Source of the DNA: Streptomyces sp. SID8374
GTDB taxonomy: Bacteria > Actinomycetota > Actinomycetes > Streptomycetales > Streptomycetaceae
Length of the DNA stretch: 64,000 nt
Direction of reading: 5' to 3'
Assembly (NCBI RefSeq): GCF_009865135.1
Contig: NZ_WWGH01000001.1
Span: 4,774,001-4,838,000 of the forward strand
Shown here: in pieces, positions 34,125 to 43,498 of the stretch
Numbering within the stretch: the stretch's first letter is position 1
How the letters are laid out: every line of letters begins with the position of its first letter
Program-made: the position numbers and the translations under genes
The notes under the pieces: generated by a model
The model's database searches: none
Told to the model about the DNA's origin: nothing
Seen by the model: only the letters and a program-made list of their open reading frames with translations

Positions 34125-35141
34125 CTACGCCCTGCGGGCCAGGTCGTCCGGGGTGACCGGGTCGGCGAACGGCACCCCCTGTACGTACCGCGCGATCTCC
34201 TCCAGCGCGAAGTCCCCCATGCGGTGGATCTCGTCCCCCAGCGACCCCGCCACATGCGGGGTCAGCAGGACGTTCTCCAGGTCGTACAGCGGGGAGCCGG
34301 GCGGCGGAACCTCCGGCTCCGTCACATCGAGGACAGCGTTCAGCCGCCCCGACACCAGCTCCGGCAGCAGCGCCTCCCCGTCGACCAGCGAACCGCGCGA
34401 GGTGTTGATCAGCGTGGTGCCGTCCGCCATCGCCGCCAGCTGGGCGGCGCCGATCATGTGCCGGGTCGCGGGCAGCTCCGGCGCGTGGACCGAGACGATC
34501 CGGCTGCGGGCGCACAGCTCGTCCAGGCCCACCTTCGCCGCGCCGAGGAGGGCCGCCGCCCCCGCGTCCACGTACGGATCGAAGAGCAGCACGTCCAGGT
34601 CGAACGGGCGCAGCAGTTCGATCACCCGGCGCCCGATCCGCGAGGCGCCCACGATCCCCACGCACCGCCGGTAGTTGCCGTGCCCGTCCAGCTCCGCGCG
34701 CCAGTCGTGCGGGGCCCGGAGCTGCCGGTAGCGGTGGGCGGCGCCCAGCACGTTCTTCCCGGCGAACAGGATCGCGGCCAGCGTGTACTCGGCGACCGGC
34801 AGTGCGTTGGCCCCGGCCGCCGAGGTGACCTGGATGCCCCGCTCCCAGCAGGCCGGGGTGATGTGGTGCTTGACGCTCCCGGCCGCGTGGACGACGGCCC
34901 GCAGCCGGGGAGCGGCGGCGAGGACCTCGGCGGTGAGCTGGGGCGCGCCCCAGCAGGTGATGAGCAGCTCCGCCCCGGCGAGCGCGGCCGCGACTTCGGG
35001 CTCCGGACCGGCCAGCCGGTGGGCGACCAGCGCCGGATCGGTCTCCACGAGCGCGGTGAGCCGCTCCCGTTGTACGGGGGTGAAGAGGCGGTCCGCGATG
35101 CCCGGGCCCATGGCGAGGAGGGCGGCGGGGGTGGGTGTCAC
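34125..35141 (-). CDS. D-2-hydroxyacid dehydrogenase family protein
   Basis: 338 residues from GTG 35141, overlapping the permease stop by 4 bp. NAD-binding segment VGIVGASRIGRRVIELLRPF, then the catalytic Arg in INTSRGSLVDGEALL, Glu in DVTEPEVPPPGSPLY and His in LLTPHVAGSLGDE. All three catalytic residues are present. As the last gene of an ABC sugar-uptake operon it probably oxidises or reduces a product of the imported compound. Confidence 0.92.
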   Translation of the reverse strand: MTPTPAALLAMGPGIADRLFTPVQRERLTALVETDPALVAHRLAGPEPEVAAALAGAELLITCWGAPQLTAEVLAAAPRLRAVVHAAGSVKHHITPACWERGIQVTSAAGANALPVAEYTLAAILFAGKNVLGAAHRYRQLRAPHDWRAELDGHGNYRRCVGIVGASRIGRRVIELLRPFDLDVLLFDPYVDAGAAALLGAAKVGLDELCARSRIVSVHAPELPATRHMIGAAQLAAMADGTTLINTSRGSLVDGEALLPELVSGRLNAVLDVTEPEVPPPGSPLYDLENVLLTPHVAGSLGDEIHRMGDFALEEIARYVQGVPFADPVTPDDLARRA

Positions 35142-36007
35142 TTGAGGCTCCCTGCGGTCAGTCCGGCTTTCCAGTGCCGCTGGAGCACGACGAAGGCGAT
35201 GATCAGCGGCGTGACGGCCAGAAGCGAGCCGGTCACGACCATCGGATAGAACGCCGGGTCGGCGTTGGCGTTGCTGTGCCAGTTGTACAGGCCCAGGCTC
35301 AGCGGATAGAGGTCCTTGTCCGACAGCATCACCAAGGGCAGGAAGAAGTTGTTCCAGATCGCGGTGAACTGGAAGAGGAAGACCGTCACGAACCCGGGCA
35401 TGACCATGCGCAGCCCCACCGACCAGAAGGTCCGCAGCTCACCCGCCCCGTCGATCCGGGCGGCCTCCAGCACCTCGTCGGGGATGTAGCCCGCGCTGAA
35501 GATCCGCGAGAGGTACACGCCGAACGGGTTGACCAGCGCCGGGATCAGCACCGCCCAGTAGGTGTTGACGGTGCCGGTCTCCACGGCCAGCAGATACAGC
35601 GGCAGGGACAGGGCCGTGGAGGGCAGCAGCACGCCCAGCAGCACCAGGGCGAACAGCTTCTCCTTGCCCCGGAAGCGGTACTTGTCGAAGGCGTACCCGG
35701 CGGCCACGCTCACCAGCGAGCAGCCCAGCGCCCCGATGCCCGCGTACAGCAGGGAGTTGCCGTACCAGCGGAAGTAGATGCCGTCCTGGTACGCCGTCAG
35801 CTCCGACAGGTTGTGCGCGAGGTCGAAGCCCTCGAAGGAGAAGACGTCACCGCCCAGCAGGTTCCCGGCGTCCTTGGTGGCGGCCGTGAGCAGCCAGACC
35901 AGCGGGAAGAGCGTGTAGAGGGCGGCGATCAGGAGCACACCGTTGACCGCGGTCTTCGACAGCCATCGGCCGGAGGTCGCGGAGGTTCTGGAGGTGGCGG
36001 AGGTCAT
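35138..36007 (-). CDS. ABC transporter permease (MalG-like, CUT1)
   Basis: 289 residues from ATG 36007. Six hydrophobic segments and the ATPase-coupling EAA motif EAARIDGAGELRTFWSVGLR. It overlaps the upstream permease by 4 bp (ATGA) and the downstream dehydrogenase by 4 bp. Confidence 0.93.
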   Translation of the reverse strand: MTSATSRTSATSGRWLSKTAVNGVLLIAALYTLFPLVWLLTAATKDAGNLLGGDVFSFEGFDLAHNLSELTAYQDGIYFRWYGNSLLYAGIGALGCSLVSVAAGYAFDKYRFRGKEKLFALVLLGVLLPSTALSLPLYLLAVETGTVNTYWAVLIPALVNPFGVYLSRIFSAGYIPDEVLEAARIDGAGELRTFWSVGLRMVMPGFVTVFLFQFTAIWNNFFLPLVMLSDKDLYPLSLGLYNWHSNANADPAFYPMVVTGSLLAVTPLIIAFVVLQRHWKAGLTAGSLK

Positions 36008-37071
36008 GACCTGGCCTCCTTCCGGTTGGTGAAGCGGGTGACGGCGAACGAGAGCGCGGCGGCGACGAGCGCGATGAGGACGGAGGCGGCGGCCGCGAGA
36101 CCGTAGTCGTTGCGCTCGAACGCGGCGCTGTAGGCGTACATGTTCGGGGTCCAGGTGCTCGTCACCGCGGAGCCCGAGCCGCGGCTGAGGATCAGGGGCT
36201 CGGTGAACAGCTGGAGCGATCCGATGATCGTGAAGAGCAGCACCATCACCAGCGAGGAGCGGATCAGCGGGAGCTTGATGGAGAAGGCGATCCGCCAGTT
36301 CCCCGCCCCGTCCACGGTCGCGGACTCCAGCAGCGAGCGGTCCACGGCCTGGAGCGCGGCGTAGAAGATCACCACGTTGTAGCCGAGCCACTCCCACAGC
36401 GCGATGTTGACGATGGAGGGGAGCGTGCCCTGGGAGGAGAAGAAGTCGAAGCCGATCCCGCCCGCTTCCATCGCGGCGACCACGGGGGAGAGCTGCGGGG
36501 TGTAGAGGTAGATCCAGATCAGCGCGGCGATCAGGCCGGGGATGGCATGCGGCAGGAACAGCGCCAGCTGGAAGAAGCGCCGGGCGCGCGCCAGCGCGGT
36601 GTCCAGCAGCAGGGCCAGGACGATCGCGCCGCCGCCCATCAGCGGGATGTAGAAGGCGCAGTAGCCGAGCAGCACCCAGAACCCGTCGCGGAACGCCTGG
36701 TCGCCGAGGGCGCTCGCGTAGTTGCCGAGCCCGTCGAAGACGGTACGCGGACCGTCGAAGCCGAGGCCGGACTGCTTCTCGGTGAAGAGGCTGAGCCAGA
36801 GCGCGTACGCGACCGGGACGATCATCGCCACGGTGAAGAGGGCGAAGAAGGGGGCGAGGAGGGTACCGGCCGCCAGCCGGGTGCGGGCCTGGGTGCTGAG
36901 CGCCTTCGCGGGGCGGCCTCGTGAACTGAGCGCTCTGGACGGCCGCTTGCTGTTGTTGGCGCGTACGGGATCGGGCGGGCCTGTCAGTGGATCGGGCGTG
37001 CCGTGTACGGGATCAGGCGTGCCGGTCACGCGACCAGGCGTACCGCGTACGGGATCAGGCGTGCCGCTCAT
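36004..37071 (-). CDS. ABC transporter permease (MalF-like, CUT1)
   Basis: 355 residues. The core has six transmembrane helices and the EAA-type loop LLESATVDGAGNWRIAFSI. The first 37 residues are a tandem repeat of a GTPDPVR-like heptapeptide and are cytoplasmic and disordered. The start overlaps the binding-protein gene by 4 bp. No ATPase gene is present in this operon; Streptomyces CUT1 systems commonly share the ATPase MsiK. Confidence 0.92.
   Translation of the reverse strand: MSGTPDPVRGTPGRVTGTPDPVHGTPDPLTGPPDPVRANNSKRPSRALSSRGRPAKALSTQARTRLAAGTLLAPFFALFTVAMIVPVAYALWLSLFTEKQSGLGFDGPRTVFDGLGNYASALGDQAFRDGFWVLLGYCAFYIPLMGGGAIVLALLLDTALARARRFFQLALFLPHAIPGLIAALIWIYLYTPQLSPVVAAMEAGGIGFDFFSSQGTLPSIVNIALWEWLGYNVVIFYAALQAVDRSLLESATVDGAGNWRIAFSIKLPLIRSSLVMVLLFTIIGSLQLFTEPLILSRGSGSAVTSTWTPNMYAYSAAFERNDYGLAAAASVLIALVAAALSFAVTRFTNRKEARS
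36961..37071. repeat. DNA repeat encoding GTPDPVR-type heptads
   Basis: About five copies of an 18-21 bp unit (core GATCAGGCGTGCC on the plus strand) lie at the 5' end of the MalF-like permease gene, producing the GTPDPVR, GTPGRVT, GTPDPVH, GTPDPLT series. Confidence 0.8.
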
Positions 37072-38402
37072 GCCGGGTCCTCCACCTTCAGGCCGCGCTT
37101 GCGCAGGTCGGCGACCGTGGCGTCATGGGCCCGCCGGATCGCCTTCGGCAGCGTCGACGCACCGCCCACCACCTCGCCGAGCGCGTCGCCCAGCGCCGAG
37201 TTGGTGGCGCCGGGGCTCGGGCCCCACACCCAGTCGGGCCCGATGGACGCGCCCGCCTCCTCGAAGAGCCCGTACAGGTCCTGGCCCCCGTAGAAGCTCG
37301 TGTCGAAGGCCTCCTTGGCGATCGGCACCATCGCGGGGGAGGCGGGCAGGGCGCTGGAGGCGCTCGCCCCGATCCGCGCCTTGATCGCGTCCTCGTGCGT
37401 CGACATCCACAGCGCGAACTCGACGGCCGCCGCCGTCTTGGTGCTGCCCTTGCTGACCGCGAACGTGGAGCCGCCGATCATCCCGCTGGCCGGCCGGTCC
37501 GCCTCCCAGGACGGCAGCCGCACCGCCGCCCACTTCCCCTTCTGCTCGGGCACGATGCCCGCGAGCACGCCCGCGCCCCACGAGGCCCCGAGGTAGCCGA
37601 CGGTGGTGCCCTGCTTGAGGGAGCCGGTCCACTCGGGGCTGAAGGAGGAGGCGGTGGAGACGAGCCGGTCGTCGATCAGGCCCTGCCAGTACGCGGCGGT
37701 ACGGGTGGAGGCGGGGTCGGTGGTGTGGATCCGCCAGGCGGAGGTGCCCGCGTCGGCCCGGAACCACTGCGCACCCGCCTGCCACGCCATGGCCTGGAAG
37801 AACGTCGGATCGTCGGGGAAGAAGGTGGCGATCCGGGTCTTCGGCGAGGCCTTACGCACCTGTTCGGCCGCGTCCCGGAACCCGTCCCAGGTGGCCGGCG
37901 GGGTGATGCCGTGCTCGGTGAAGAAGTCCTTGCGGTAGTAGAAGACCTGGGGCGCGGCGTCGAAGGGGACCGCCCAGTTCCGGCCGCCGAGCGTGGTCAT
38001 CTCGATGGTCTGCGGCAGGAACTTCTTCTTGATGTCCTCGGTCAGATAGCCGCTGATGTCCTGGAGCGAGCCCTGGCTGACGAACGCGGACAGCTGCGGA
38101 TACTCGATGGAGAGCAGATCCGGGGCGATGCCCGCCTTCACCGCGTTGGCGATCTTCGGATAGCCGCCGAGACCGCCGGACGGTATCTCCTCGAACTCCA
38201 CCTTGATCGTCCTGTGGGTCGCGTTGAACGCGTCCACCACCTCCTGCGACCCCCTGGTCCAGGCCCAGAAGGACACGGTCACCGGGTCGTCGGCGGTACC
38301 TCGGACGCGGGAGTCGTCGGCGCCGCCGCACGCCGTGAGAACGGCGAGAGCGGTGGCGGCGCCGACCAGCGCATGGACGGAACGGGACCAACTGAGGCTC
38401 AC
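37068..38402 (-). CDS. Extracellular sugar-binding lipoprotein (CUT1)
   Basis: 444 residues from GTG 38402 with AGGAG 7 bases upstream. Signal peptide ending in lipobox LTAC (Cys about residue 25). Family motifs include VTVSFWAWTRGSQEVVDAFN and PDLLSIEYPQLSAF. It captures a saccharide outside the membrane and hands it to the two permeases. It begins the operon; the putative regulator boxes lie just upstream. Confidence 0.94.
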   Translation of the reverse strand: MSLSWSRSVHALVGAATALAVLTACGGADDSRVRGTADDPVTVSFWAWTRGSQEVVDAFNATHRTIKVEFEEIPSGGLGGYPKIANAVKAGIAPDLLSIEYPQLSAFVSQGSLQDISGYLTEDIKKKFLPQTIEMTTLGGRNWAVPFDAAPQVFYYRKDFFTEHGITPPATWDGFRDAAEQVRKASPKTRIATFFPDDPTFFQAMAWQAGAQWFRADAGTSAWRIHTTDPASTRTAAYWQGLIDDRLVSTASSFSPEWTGSLKQGTTVGYLGASWGAGVLAGIVPEQKGKWAAVRLPSWEADRPASGMIGGSTFAVSKGSTKTAAAVEFALWMSTHEDAIKARIGASASSALPASPAMVPIAKEAFDTSFYGGQDLYGLFEEAGASIGPDWVWGPSPGATNSALGDALGEVVGGASTLPKAIRRAHDATVADLRKRGLKVEDPA

Positions 38403-38486
38403 GGCACGGCTCCTGTACGGACGGTACGGGCGGGGGTAGCCGCGATATTTCGATCCCGCCTGAGCGAAGTCAAGAGCGAAAGATTG

Positions 38487-38506
38487 AATGATCGAATAAT
38501 GATCGA
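38487..38506. promoter_or_regulatory. Putative operator: two AATGATCGA direct repeats
   Basis: AATGATCGA occurs at 38487-38495 and 38498-38506, a spacing of 11 bp (one helical turn), upstream of the sugar-binding gene. The same motif reappears upstream of the regulator at 39675-39712. Confidence 0.6.
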
Positions 38507-38527
38507 TTCAAGGAGCCGCAAAGAGGG

Positions 38528-39652
38528 TCATACCGCCGCAAGGCGGTCGGCTTCCTCCGCCCCCGGCCGCCCGCACGACCCCCGCACCCGCAACGTCGGC
38601 AGCAGCGCCACCCGGCGCCGGGGCGCGGCCTCCCCGCTCCCCGGATACCGGGGCCCGGACAACCGCTCCACCAGCAGCTCCGCCGCGCACCGCCCGACCT
38701 CCCGCTTGGGCGGGGCCACCGCGGTGAGCGGGGTGTCGGCCAGCGCGGCGACCTCGTCGTCGTACGTGATCAGCGCCAGGTCGTCCGGGACCCGCACGCC
38801 CAGCTCGGCCAGGCGGCGCACCATGCGGATGGCGTCCTCGTCGTTGTGCACCAGCACCGAGCTCGCCCGCCGCTCGCGCACCGCGTTCCGCACGGCCAGC
38901 GCGGAGCGTTCGAAGAGGGCCGGGTCGCGCTCGGCGGAGGTGGCGGCGATCAGCGGTTCGGTGCCGGCCAGGCCCAGGGTCTCCAGCGCCCGCCCGTAAC
39001 CGGCGCGCACCGCCCGGGCGGTGGGGCTGTCCGTCCGCGCGACCAGCATCGGCGTCCCGTGCCCGAGCCGCACCAGATGCCGTACGGCCAGGAGCACCCC
39101 GTGAGCGTGGTCGGAGCCGACCCGGTCCAGCCCCTCCAGCGGACCGCCGGGCTCCCCTTCCCGCTCCACCAGCACCTTCTCCACCGGCAGCCGGGCGATC
39201 CAGTCGCTGTAGCGCGCCCGGTGCTCGGGCTCGGTCCAGCTCGGCGCCAGCAGCAGCCCCTGGGCCCCGGCCGCCAGCAGCCCGGCGGCGTGCGCGGCGT
39301 CGTCCTCGGGGCGGTAGTCGGTGACGCGCAGGATCAGCCGGGCGCCGAGCCGGGCGGCCGCCTCGTGGGCGCCCCGGATGACCTCGGCGAAGTAGTACGC
39401 GGCCGCCGGTGCGAGCATCCCGATGACGGGCCCGCCGCCCACCGGCGTACCGGCCGGGCCCCGGTCGGCGGGCCAGGACACCGCGCCGTGCGTCCGGTCC
39501 AGCAGCCCCCGGGAGGCCAGCGCCTCGACATCGCGCCGGGCCGTGACCACCGAGACACCGAGGCGTCCCGCCAGGTCCGACACCCGTACGGTGCCGCGCT
39601 CGCGGACCAGGTTCAGCAGCCGGTCATGTCGTTCGGCCCCACCTTCGCGCAC
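38528..39652 (-). CDS. DeoR-type HTH/LacI-type sugar-sensing regulator
   Basis: About 374 residues from GTG 39652 (AAGGGGGG site upstream). The N-terminal HTH is DeoR-like (VRVSDLAGRLGVSVVTARRD), the sensor half is LacI-like (VIGMLAPAAAYYFAEVI and PDDLALITYDDEVAA). It is transcribed away from the binding-protein gene's promoter end, and putative operators sit on both sides, so it likely represses the ABC operon and itself until a sugar binds. Confidence 0.9.
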   Translation of the reverse strand: MREGGAERHDRLLNLVRERGTVRVSDLAGRLGVSVVTARRDVEALASRGLLDRTHGAVSWPADRGPAGTPVGGGPVIGMLAPAAAYYFAEVIRGAHEAAARLGARLILRVTDYRPEDDAAHAAGLLAAGAQGLLLAPSWTEPEHRARYSDWIARLPVEKVLVEREGEPGGPLEGLDRVGSDHAHGVLLAVRHLVRLGHGTPMLVARTDSPTARAVRAGYGRALETLGLAGTEPLIAATSAERDPALFERSALAVRNAVRERRASSVLVHNDEDAIRMVRRLAELGVRVPDDLALITYDDEVAALADTPLTAVAPPKREVGRCAAELLVERLSGPRYPGSGEAAPRRRVALLPTLRVRGSCGRPGAEEADRLAAV

Positions 39653-39674
39653 GGTGACAGCCCCCCTTGAGCAG

Positions 39675-39712
39675 AATGATCGAACCATGGGTGATGGCCG
39701 ATCATTCGATCA
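39675..39712. promoter_or_regulatory. Putative operator: AATGATCGA box and inverted copies
   Basis: AATGATCGA at 39675-39683, and on the other strand overlapping copies within CGATCATTCGATCA (39699-39712). They share the motif seen before the binding-protein gene, which suggests autoregulation. Confidence 0.6.
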
Positions 39713-39763
39713 CAACAGGGTCGGGGGACGGGAGGGCCCGGTACGAACGGCGGGCCCGACGCG

Positions 39764-40537
39764 CTACTGCGGCCCGTACTTGCGTCCCGTACGCGAGGTG
39801 ACCCCGCCCAGCAGACTGCGCGGCGTCACCTTGACCAGCCCCATCAGCGCCTTGTAGCGCGGGTCCGGGATCGACACCGACCTGCCCCGGGCCAGGTCCG
39901 CCAGGGCCGAGGCCACCAGCTTGTCCGCGTCCAGCCACATCCACCCCGGGATGTTGCCGGTGCCCATCCCGGCCCGCTCGTGGAACTCCGTACGGACGAA
40001 GCCCGGGCAGAGCGCCATCAGCCGCACCCCCGAACCGGCGAGGTCCTTCGCCGCGCCCTGGGTGAACTGCACGACCCACGCCTTGGACGCCCCGTACGTA
40101 CCGCGCGGCACGAACGCCGCCACCGACGCCACATTGATCACCCCGCCCCGGCCGCGCTCCTTCATGCCCGTGGCGGCGGCCGACGTCAGCCGCAGCACCG
40201 CCTCGCAGTGCACCTTCAGCATCGTCAGCTCGTCGGCCATGGTCACGTCCAGGTAGCGCCCCTTGTTGCCGAACCCGGCGTTGTTGACCAGCAGGTCGAC
40301 CGGGTGCGTGCGGTCCGCGAGCCGCTTCTCGACCGCCTCGATCCCGGTGTCCGTGGACAGGTCCGCGCGCAGCACCTCGGCCTCGATGCCGTGCCGGTCG
40401 TGCAGTTCGGTGGCCTGCTCGTGCAGCCGGGCGGTGTCCCGGGCCACCAGCACCAGGTTGTGCCCCTGGCCCGCGAGCCGCCGCGCGAAGGCCGCCCCGA
40501 TACCCGCCGTCGCGCCCGTAATCAGTGCAGTCGTCAT
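39764..40537 (-). CDS. Short-chain dehydrogenase/reductase
   Basis: 257 residues from ATG 40537. Cofactor motif ITGATAGIGAAFARRL, NNAGFG, active-site Ser/Tyr/Lys in INVASVAAFVPRGTYGASKA. The substrate is unknown. Confidence 0.93.
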   Translation of the reverse strand: MTTALITGATAGIGAAFARRLAGQGHNLVLVARDTARLHEQATELHDRHGIEAEVLRADLSTDTGIEAVEKRLADRTHPVDLLVNNAGFGNKGRYLDVTMADELTMLKVHCEAVLRLTSAAATGMKERGRGGVINVASVAAFVPRGTYGASKAWVVQFTQGAAKDLAGSGVRLMALCPGFVRTEFHERAGMGTGNIPGWMWLDADKLVASALADLARGRSVSIPDPRYKALMGLVKVTPRSLLGGVTSRTGRKYGPQ

Positions 40538-40648
40538 ACGCGGCACGTTAGTGCCCCGCGCGCCCCCGGTTTCACCCACCCGTGGTCGCGGCACCGCGAC
40601 CCCGGGCGGGCGGCCCGATCGGGCCCGGTCGGGGCAGGTCAGGGCCGG

Positions 40649-41566
40649 TCAGGTCCGGTCGGGGGCGAAGGACAGCATGCTGGCCTGGAGGTCACTGCCG
40701 GTGCCGCTCACGCCCGAGGGCATGACGACGACCCGGCCGTCCACATAGGCCCGCCGCCCATCCAGGTCTCGGGGGCCGAGGCCGCCGCCGGGTGCCGGAG
40801 GAGCACCTTCTCCGTGCCCGCACCGCCCGGGCCCATGAGGAAGGTCCGGCCCGGCCCGTCCGGCGACGCCGACTCGTAGACGAGCGCCGCGCCGGACCCG
40901 CTCCCGGCGCAGTGCTTGAGCCCCTTGTCCCGTGGGTCGATCGTGGTGCGGAGCTTCCCTCCGGGGCCCAGGGCCACGACCCGCCAGTCGGCCGTGGTGT
41001 CCTCGGCGTTCACAGTGGTGAAGACGACCGGATCGACGGAGATCAGACTGCCGAACTGCCGACCGGGAGCGGTCCGGTGACGCCACAGGACCTTGCCGGT
41101 GCGCGGGTCGATCATCTGGAGCTGGTTGCACCGGTTGCCCCGCTCGTCGTCCGGCCTCTCCTGGCGGACGATCACCACCTTGCCGTCGGGGGTGGGGTCG
41201 GCCGGGGTCTCGCAGACGGCGGAGGGCAGCGGCACGCTCCAGACCTCTGCCCCGTCCGAGAGCCGGTAGGCCGCGACCTTCCGGTACAGGGCCTGGACGA
41301 CGATGCCGTCGACGGTCCACAGGTCATGGACCTTGTCCGGCGCGGCGGACCGGCCCCACCTCCCGTCGGTGACGGCGTACACCCCCTCCCACCGTGGCCA
41401 CGAGCAGCAGCGCGACGACGACGGCGACGGCCGGCGCCCCGCCGAAGCGTCTGCGGCGCGGTGGCGGCGGTGGTGGTGGCCCGTAGCCGTCCTGTGCGTA
41501 CGGATTGCCGGGTACGGGCTCCTGCGGCGGGCCCGGTGCGTACCAGGGCTGCGGCCGGTCGGTCAC
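40649..41566 (-). pseudogene. Beta-propeller (PQQ-like) membrane protein gene with two frameshifts
   Basis: GTG start at 41566 (AGGGGGAAG upstream). The Pro-rich N-terminus and membrane helix (AVAVVVALLLVATVGG) end near 41395 in a G-rich run, and the beta-propeller continues in another frame (VYAVTDGRWGRSAAPDKVHD). A second shift near 40775 in a C-rich run leads into RRAYVDGRVVVMPSG and the proper end at 40649. Repeating blades such as VVALGPGGKLRT identify the fold. Either a true pseudogene or two base-call errors in homopolymers. Confidence 0.75.
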
Positions 41567-41575
41567 GATCTTCCC

Positions 41576-41633
41576 CCTGAGACGTGCCTGCGTCTGGGAC
41601 GTGCCGCTATCTCAGACGTGTATCTCAGACGTG
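41576..41633. repeat. Repeated GACGTG units upstream of the beta-propeller gene
   Basis: TATCTCAGACGTG occurs twice in perfect tandem (41608-41633), preceded by looser relatives at about 41576-41603. It could be a binding site for a regulator of the broken gene. Confidence 0.5.
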
Positions 41634-41767
41634 CTGCATCGCTCCGCCGACGGTCCGGCCGAGCACAGGTCACCAGCGGGGGACGCGCCGTACGCGGACG
41701 CAGTTCCCCCAACAGGGCGTGCGCGTACACCTGATGACTGACCGTCATGCAGTCCTGCGTGACCCCC

Positions 41768-42436
41768 TCAGCCCTGCACCGCCACGTACTCCCGCGCCTT
41801 GCGCAGCGCCTCCGGGTGCAGCGCCGACGCGGCGGCCAGCAGCGACGGCAGCAGGGTGCGCTCGGTGGTGACGGCCCGGAACTGCAAGGCCGCGGTGACC
41901 TCGTGGTCCGGGCGGTGCACGATCTCGACCGGGTCACCGGCCCGGATCGTGCCCGGCTCGATCACCCGCAGATACGCACCGGTCACCGCCTCCTGGGTGA
42001 ACCGCCGCACCCACTTCTCCTCCTTGATGTGGTCGGCGAACGTCCGGCACGGGATACGGCCGGAGGTCACCTCCAGCAGCAGTTCGCCCCCCACCCGCCA
42101 GCGCTCCCCGATCAGCGCCCCGCTCACATCGACCCCGAGGGTGGTGAGGTTCTCGCCGAACGCCCCGTTCGCCAGCTCCCGGCCGCCGAGCTGCCGCTCC
42201 CAGGCGTCCAGCTCCTCCCGGGCGAAGGCGTACACCGCCTGGTCGCTGCCGCCGTGGTTGCGCAGATCGCAGACCGCGTCCCCGGCGAGCCCGCTGCCGC
42301 CCGTCCCCTTGGGGCCGGGGTCGGAGACCCGCACGCTTCCCTCGAACGGCCGCTTGTCGATCCCGGACAGACCACCGGGGCCACCGGCGGACGGGAGGGG
42401 GGTGGGGCGGCCGATGTTCACGCTCAGCAATCTCAT
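41768..42436 (-). CDS. MOSC-domain protein
   Basis: 222 residues from ATG 42436 (GTG 42445 possible). Motifs VCDLRNHGGSDQAVYAFARE, GAFGENLTTLGVDV, and the conserved Cys in TSGRIPCRTFA match YiiM-type MOSC proteins, which act on molybdenum-dependent N-hydroxylated substrates. Divergent from a LysR regulator. Confidence 0.92.
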   Translation of the reverse strand: MRLLSVNIGRPTPLPSAGGPGGLSGIDKRPFEGSVRVSDPGPKGTGGSGLAGDAVCDLRNHGGSDQAVYAFAREELDAWERQLGGRELANGAFGENLTTLGVDVSGALIGERWRVGGELLLEVTSGRIPCRTFADHIKEEKWVRRFTQEAVTGAYLRVIEPGTIRAGDPVEIVHRPDHEVTAALQFRAVTTERTLLPSLLAAASALHPEALRKAREYVAVQG

Positions 42437-42517
42437 ACGGGTCACGCTAATGGCTCAACCCTCAAAGGGGTACGCCATTAATTCGCCTCTCACCCAAGAA
42501 GCTCTTATGGTGGTGGG

Positions 42518-43408
42518 GTGATCGAAGCACGCCACCTCCGTGTCCTGCGCGCCGTCTCCGCCACCGGCTCGTTCTCCGCCGCCGCCCGCGAACTCGGCTG
42601 CACCCAGCCCGCGGTGAGCCAGCAGATGAAGGCGCTGGAATCCTCCGCCGGCACCACCCTGCTGATCCGCACCGGGCGGGAGATGCGCCTCACCCAGGCG
42701 GGCGAGGCGCTGGTGCGGCACGCCTCCGGCATCCTCGCCGGGCTGACCGCGGCCGAGGAGGAGGTGGCCGCCATCGCCGGGCTGCGGGCCGGCCGGGTCC
42801 GGCTCGTCTCCTTCCCCAGCGGCAGCTCCACCCTGGTCCCCGGAGCGCTGGCGGCCCTGCGGGCCGAGCACCCCGGGACCCGGGTCTCGCTGGTCGAGGC
42901 CGAGCCGCCGCGCTCGGTCGACCTGCTGCGGGACGGCGACTGCGACATCGCGCTGGCCTTCCGCTACGGCACCACCGGCGGCGAATGGGACGACCTGGTG
43001 GTCCGGCCGCTGCTCACCGACCGGCTGATCGGCCTGGTCCCGGAGGGGCACCGGCTGGCGGACGCGCCCAGCGTCTCCATCGGCGAGCTGGCCGAGGAGT
43101 CGTGGATCGCGGGCTGCCCGCGCTGCCGCCGCCAGCTGGTGGAGGTGTGCGAGGAGTCCGGCTTCACGCCCCGGATCGACTTCGCCACCGACGACTACCC
43201 GGCGGTGATGGGCCTGGTGGGGGCCGGGCTCGGCGTGGCGGTGCTGCCGGAGCTCGCGGTGGAGTCGGTACGGCCCAAGGGGGCGCGGACCGTCGTGGTG
43301 GAGCCCGCCATCGCGCGGGAGATCGTGGCGCTCACCCTCCCGGACCTGGCCCGGGTCCCGGCGGTGGCGGCCACCCTGGACCAGCTGTCCCTGGCGGCCG
43401 CCCGCTGA
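42518..43408 (+). CDS. LysR-family transcriptional regulator
   Basis: 296 residues from GTG 42518. N-terminal HTH: RHLRVLRAVSATGSFSAAAR followed by GCTQPAVSQQMKALESSAG. The sensor half has PVVP-type beta strands (VLPELAVESVR). The gap to the MOSC gene is short and relatively AT-rich, so the regulator probably controls the divergent MOSC gene. Confidence 0.92.
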   Translation: MIEARHLRVLRAVSATGSFSAAARELGCTQPAVSQQMKALESSAGTTLLIRTGREMRLTQAGEALVRHASGILAGLTAAEEEVAAIAGLRAGRVRLVSFPSGSSTLVPGALAALRAEHPGTRVSLVEAEPPRSVDLLRDGDCDIALAFRYGTTGGEWDDLVVRPLLTDRLIGLVPEGHRLADAPSVSIGELAEESWIAGCPRCRRQLVEVCEESGFTPRIDFATDDYPAVMGLVGAGLGVAVLPELAVESVRPKGARTVVVEPAIAREIVALTLPDLARVPAVAATLDQLSLAAAR

Positions 43409-43498
43409 GGATCCGCGCGGCCGGGGACAGGGCGGCGGTGGCGGGGCCGGTGGCCGTATTGGGGAAACGTTTCTGCGTTCGACTCGGGCTGTCGGGTG

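Noticed and set aside
34125..35141. Assignment as phosphoglycerate dehydrogenase (SerA)
   Set aside because: It lacks the ACT or extra C-terminal domain and sits in a sugar-uptake operon, so only the wider 2-hydroxyacid dehydrogenase family is supported.
36987..38999. 670-codon plus-strand frame opposite the binding-protein gene
   Set aside because: Shadow frame crossing several real minus-strand genes.
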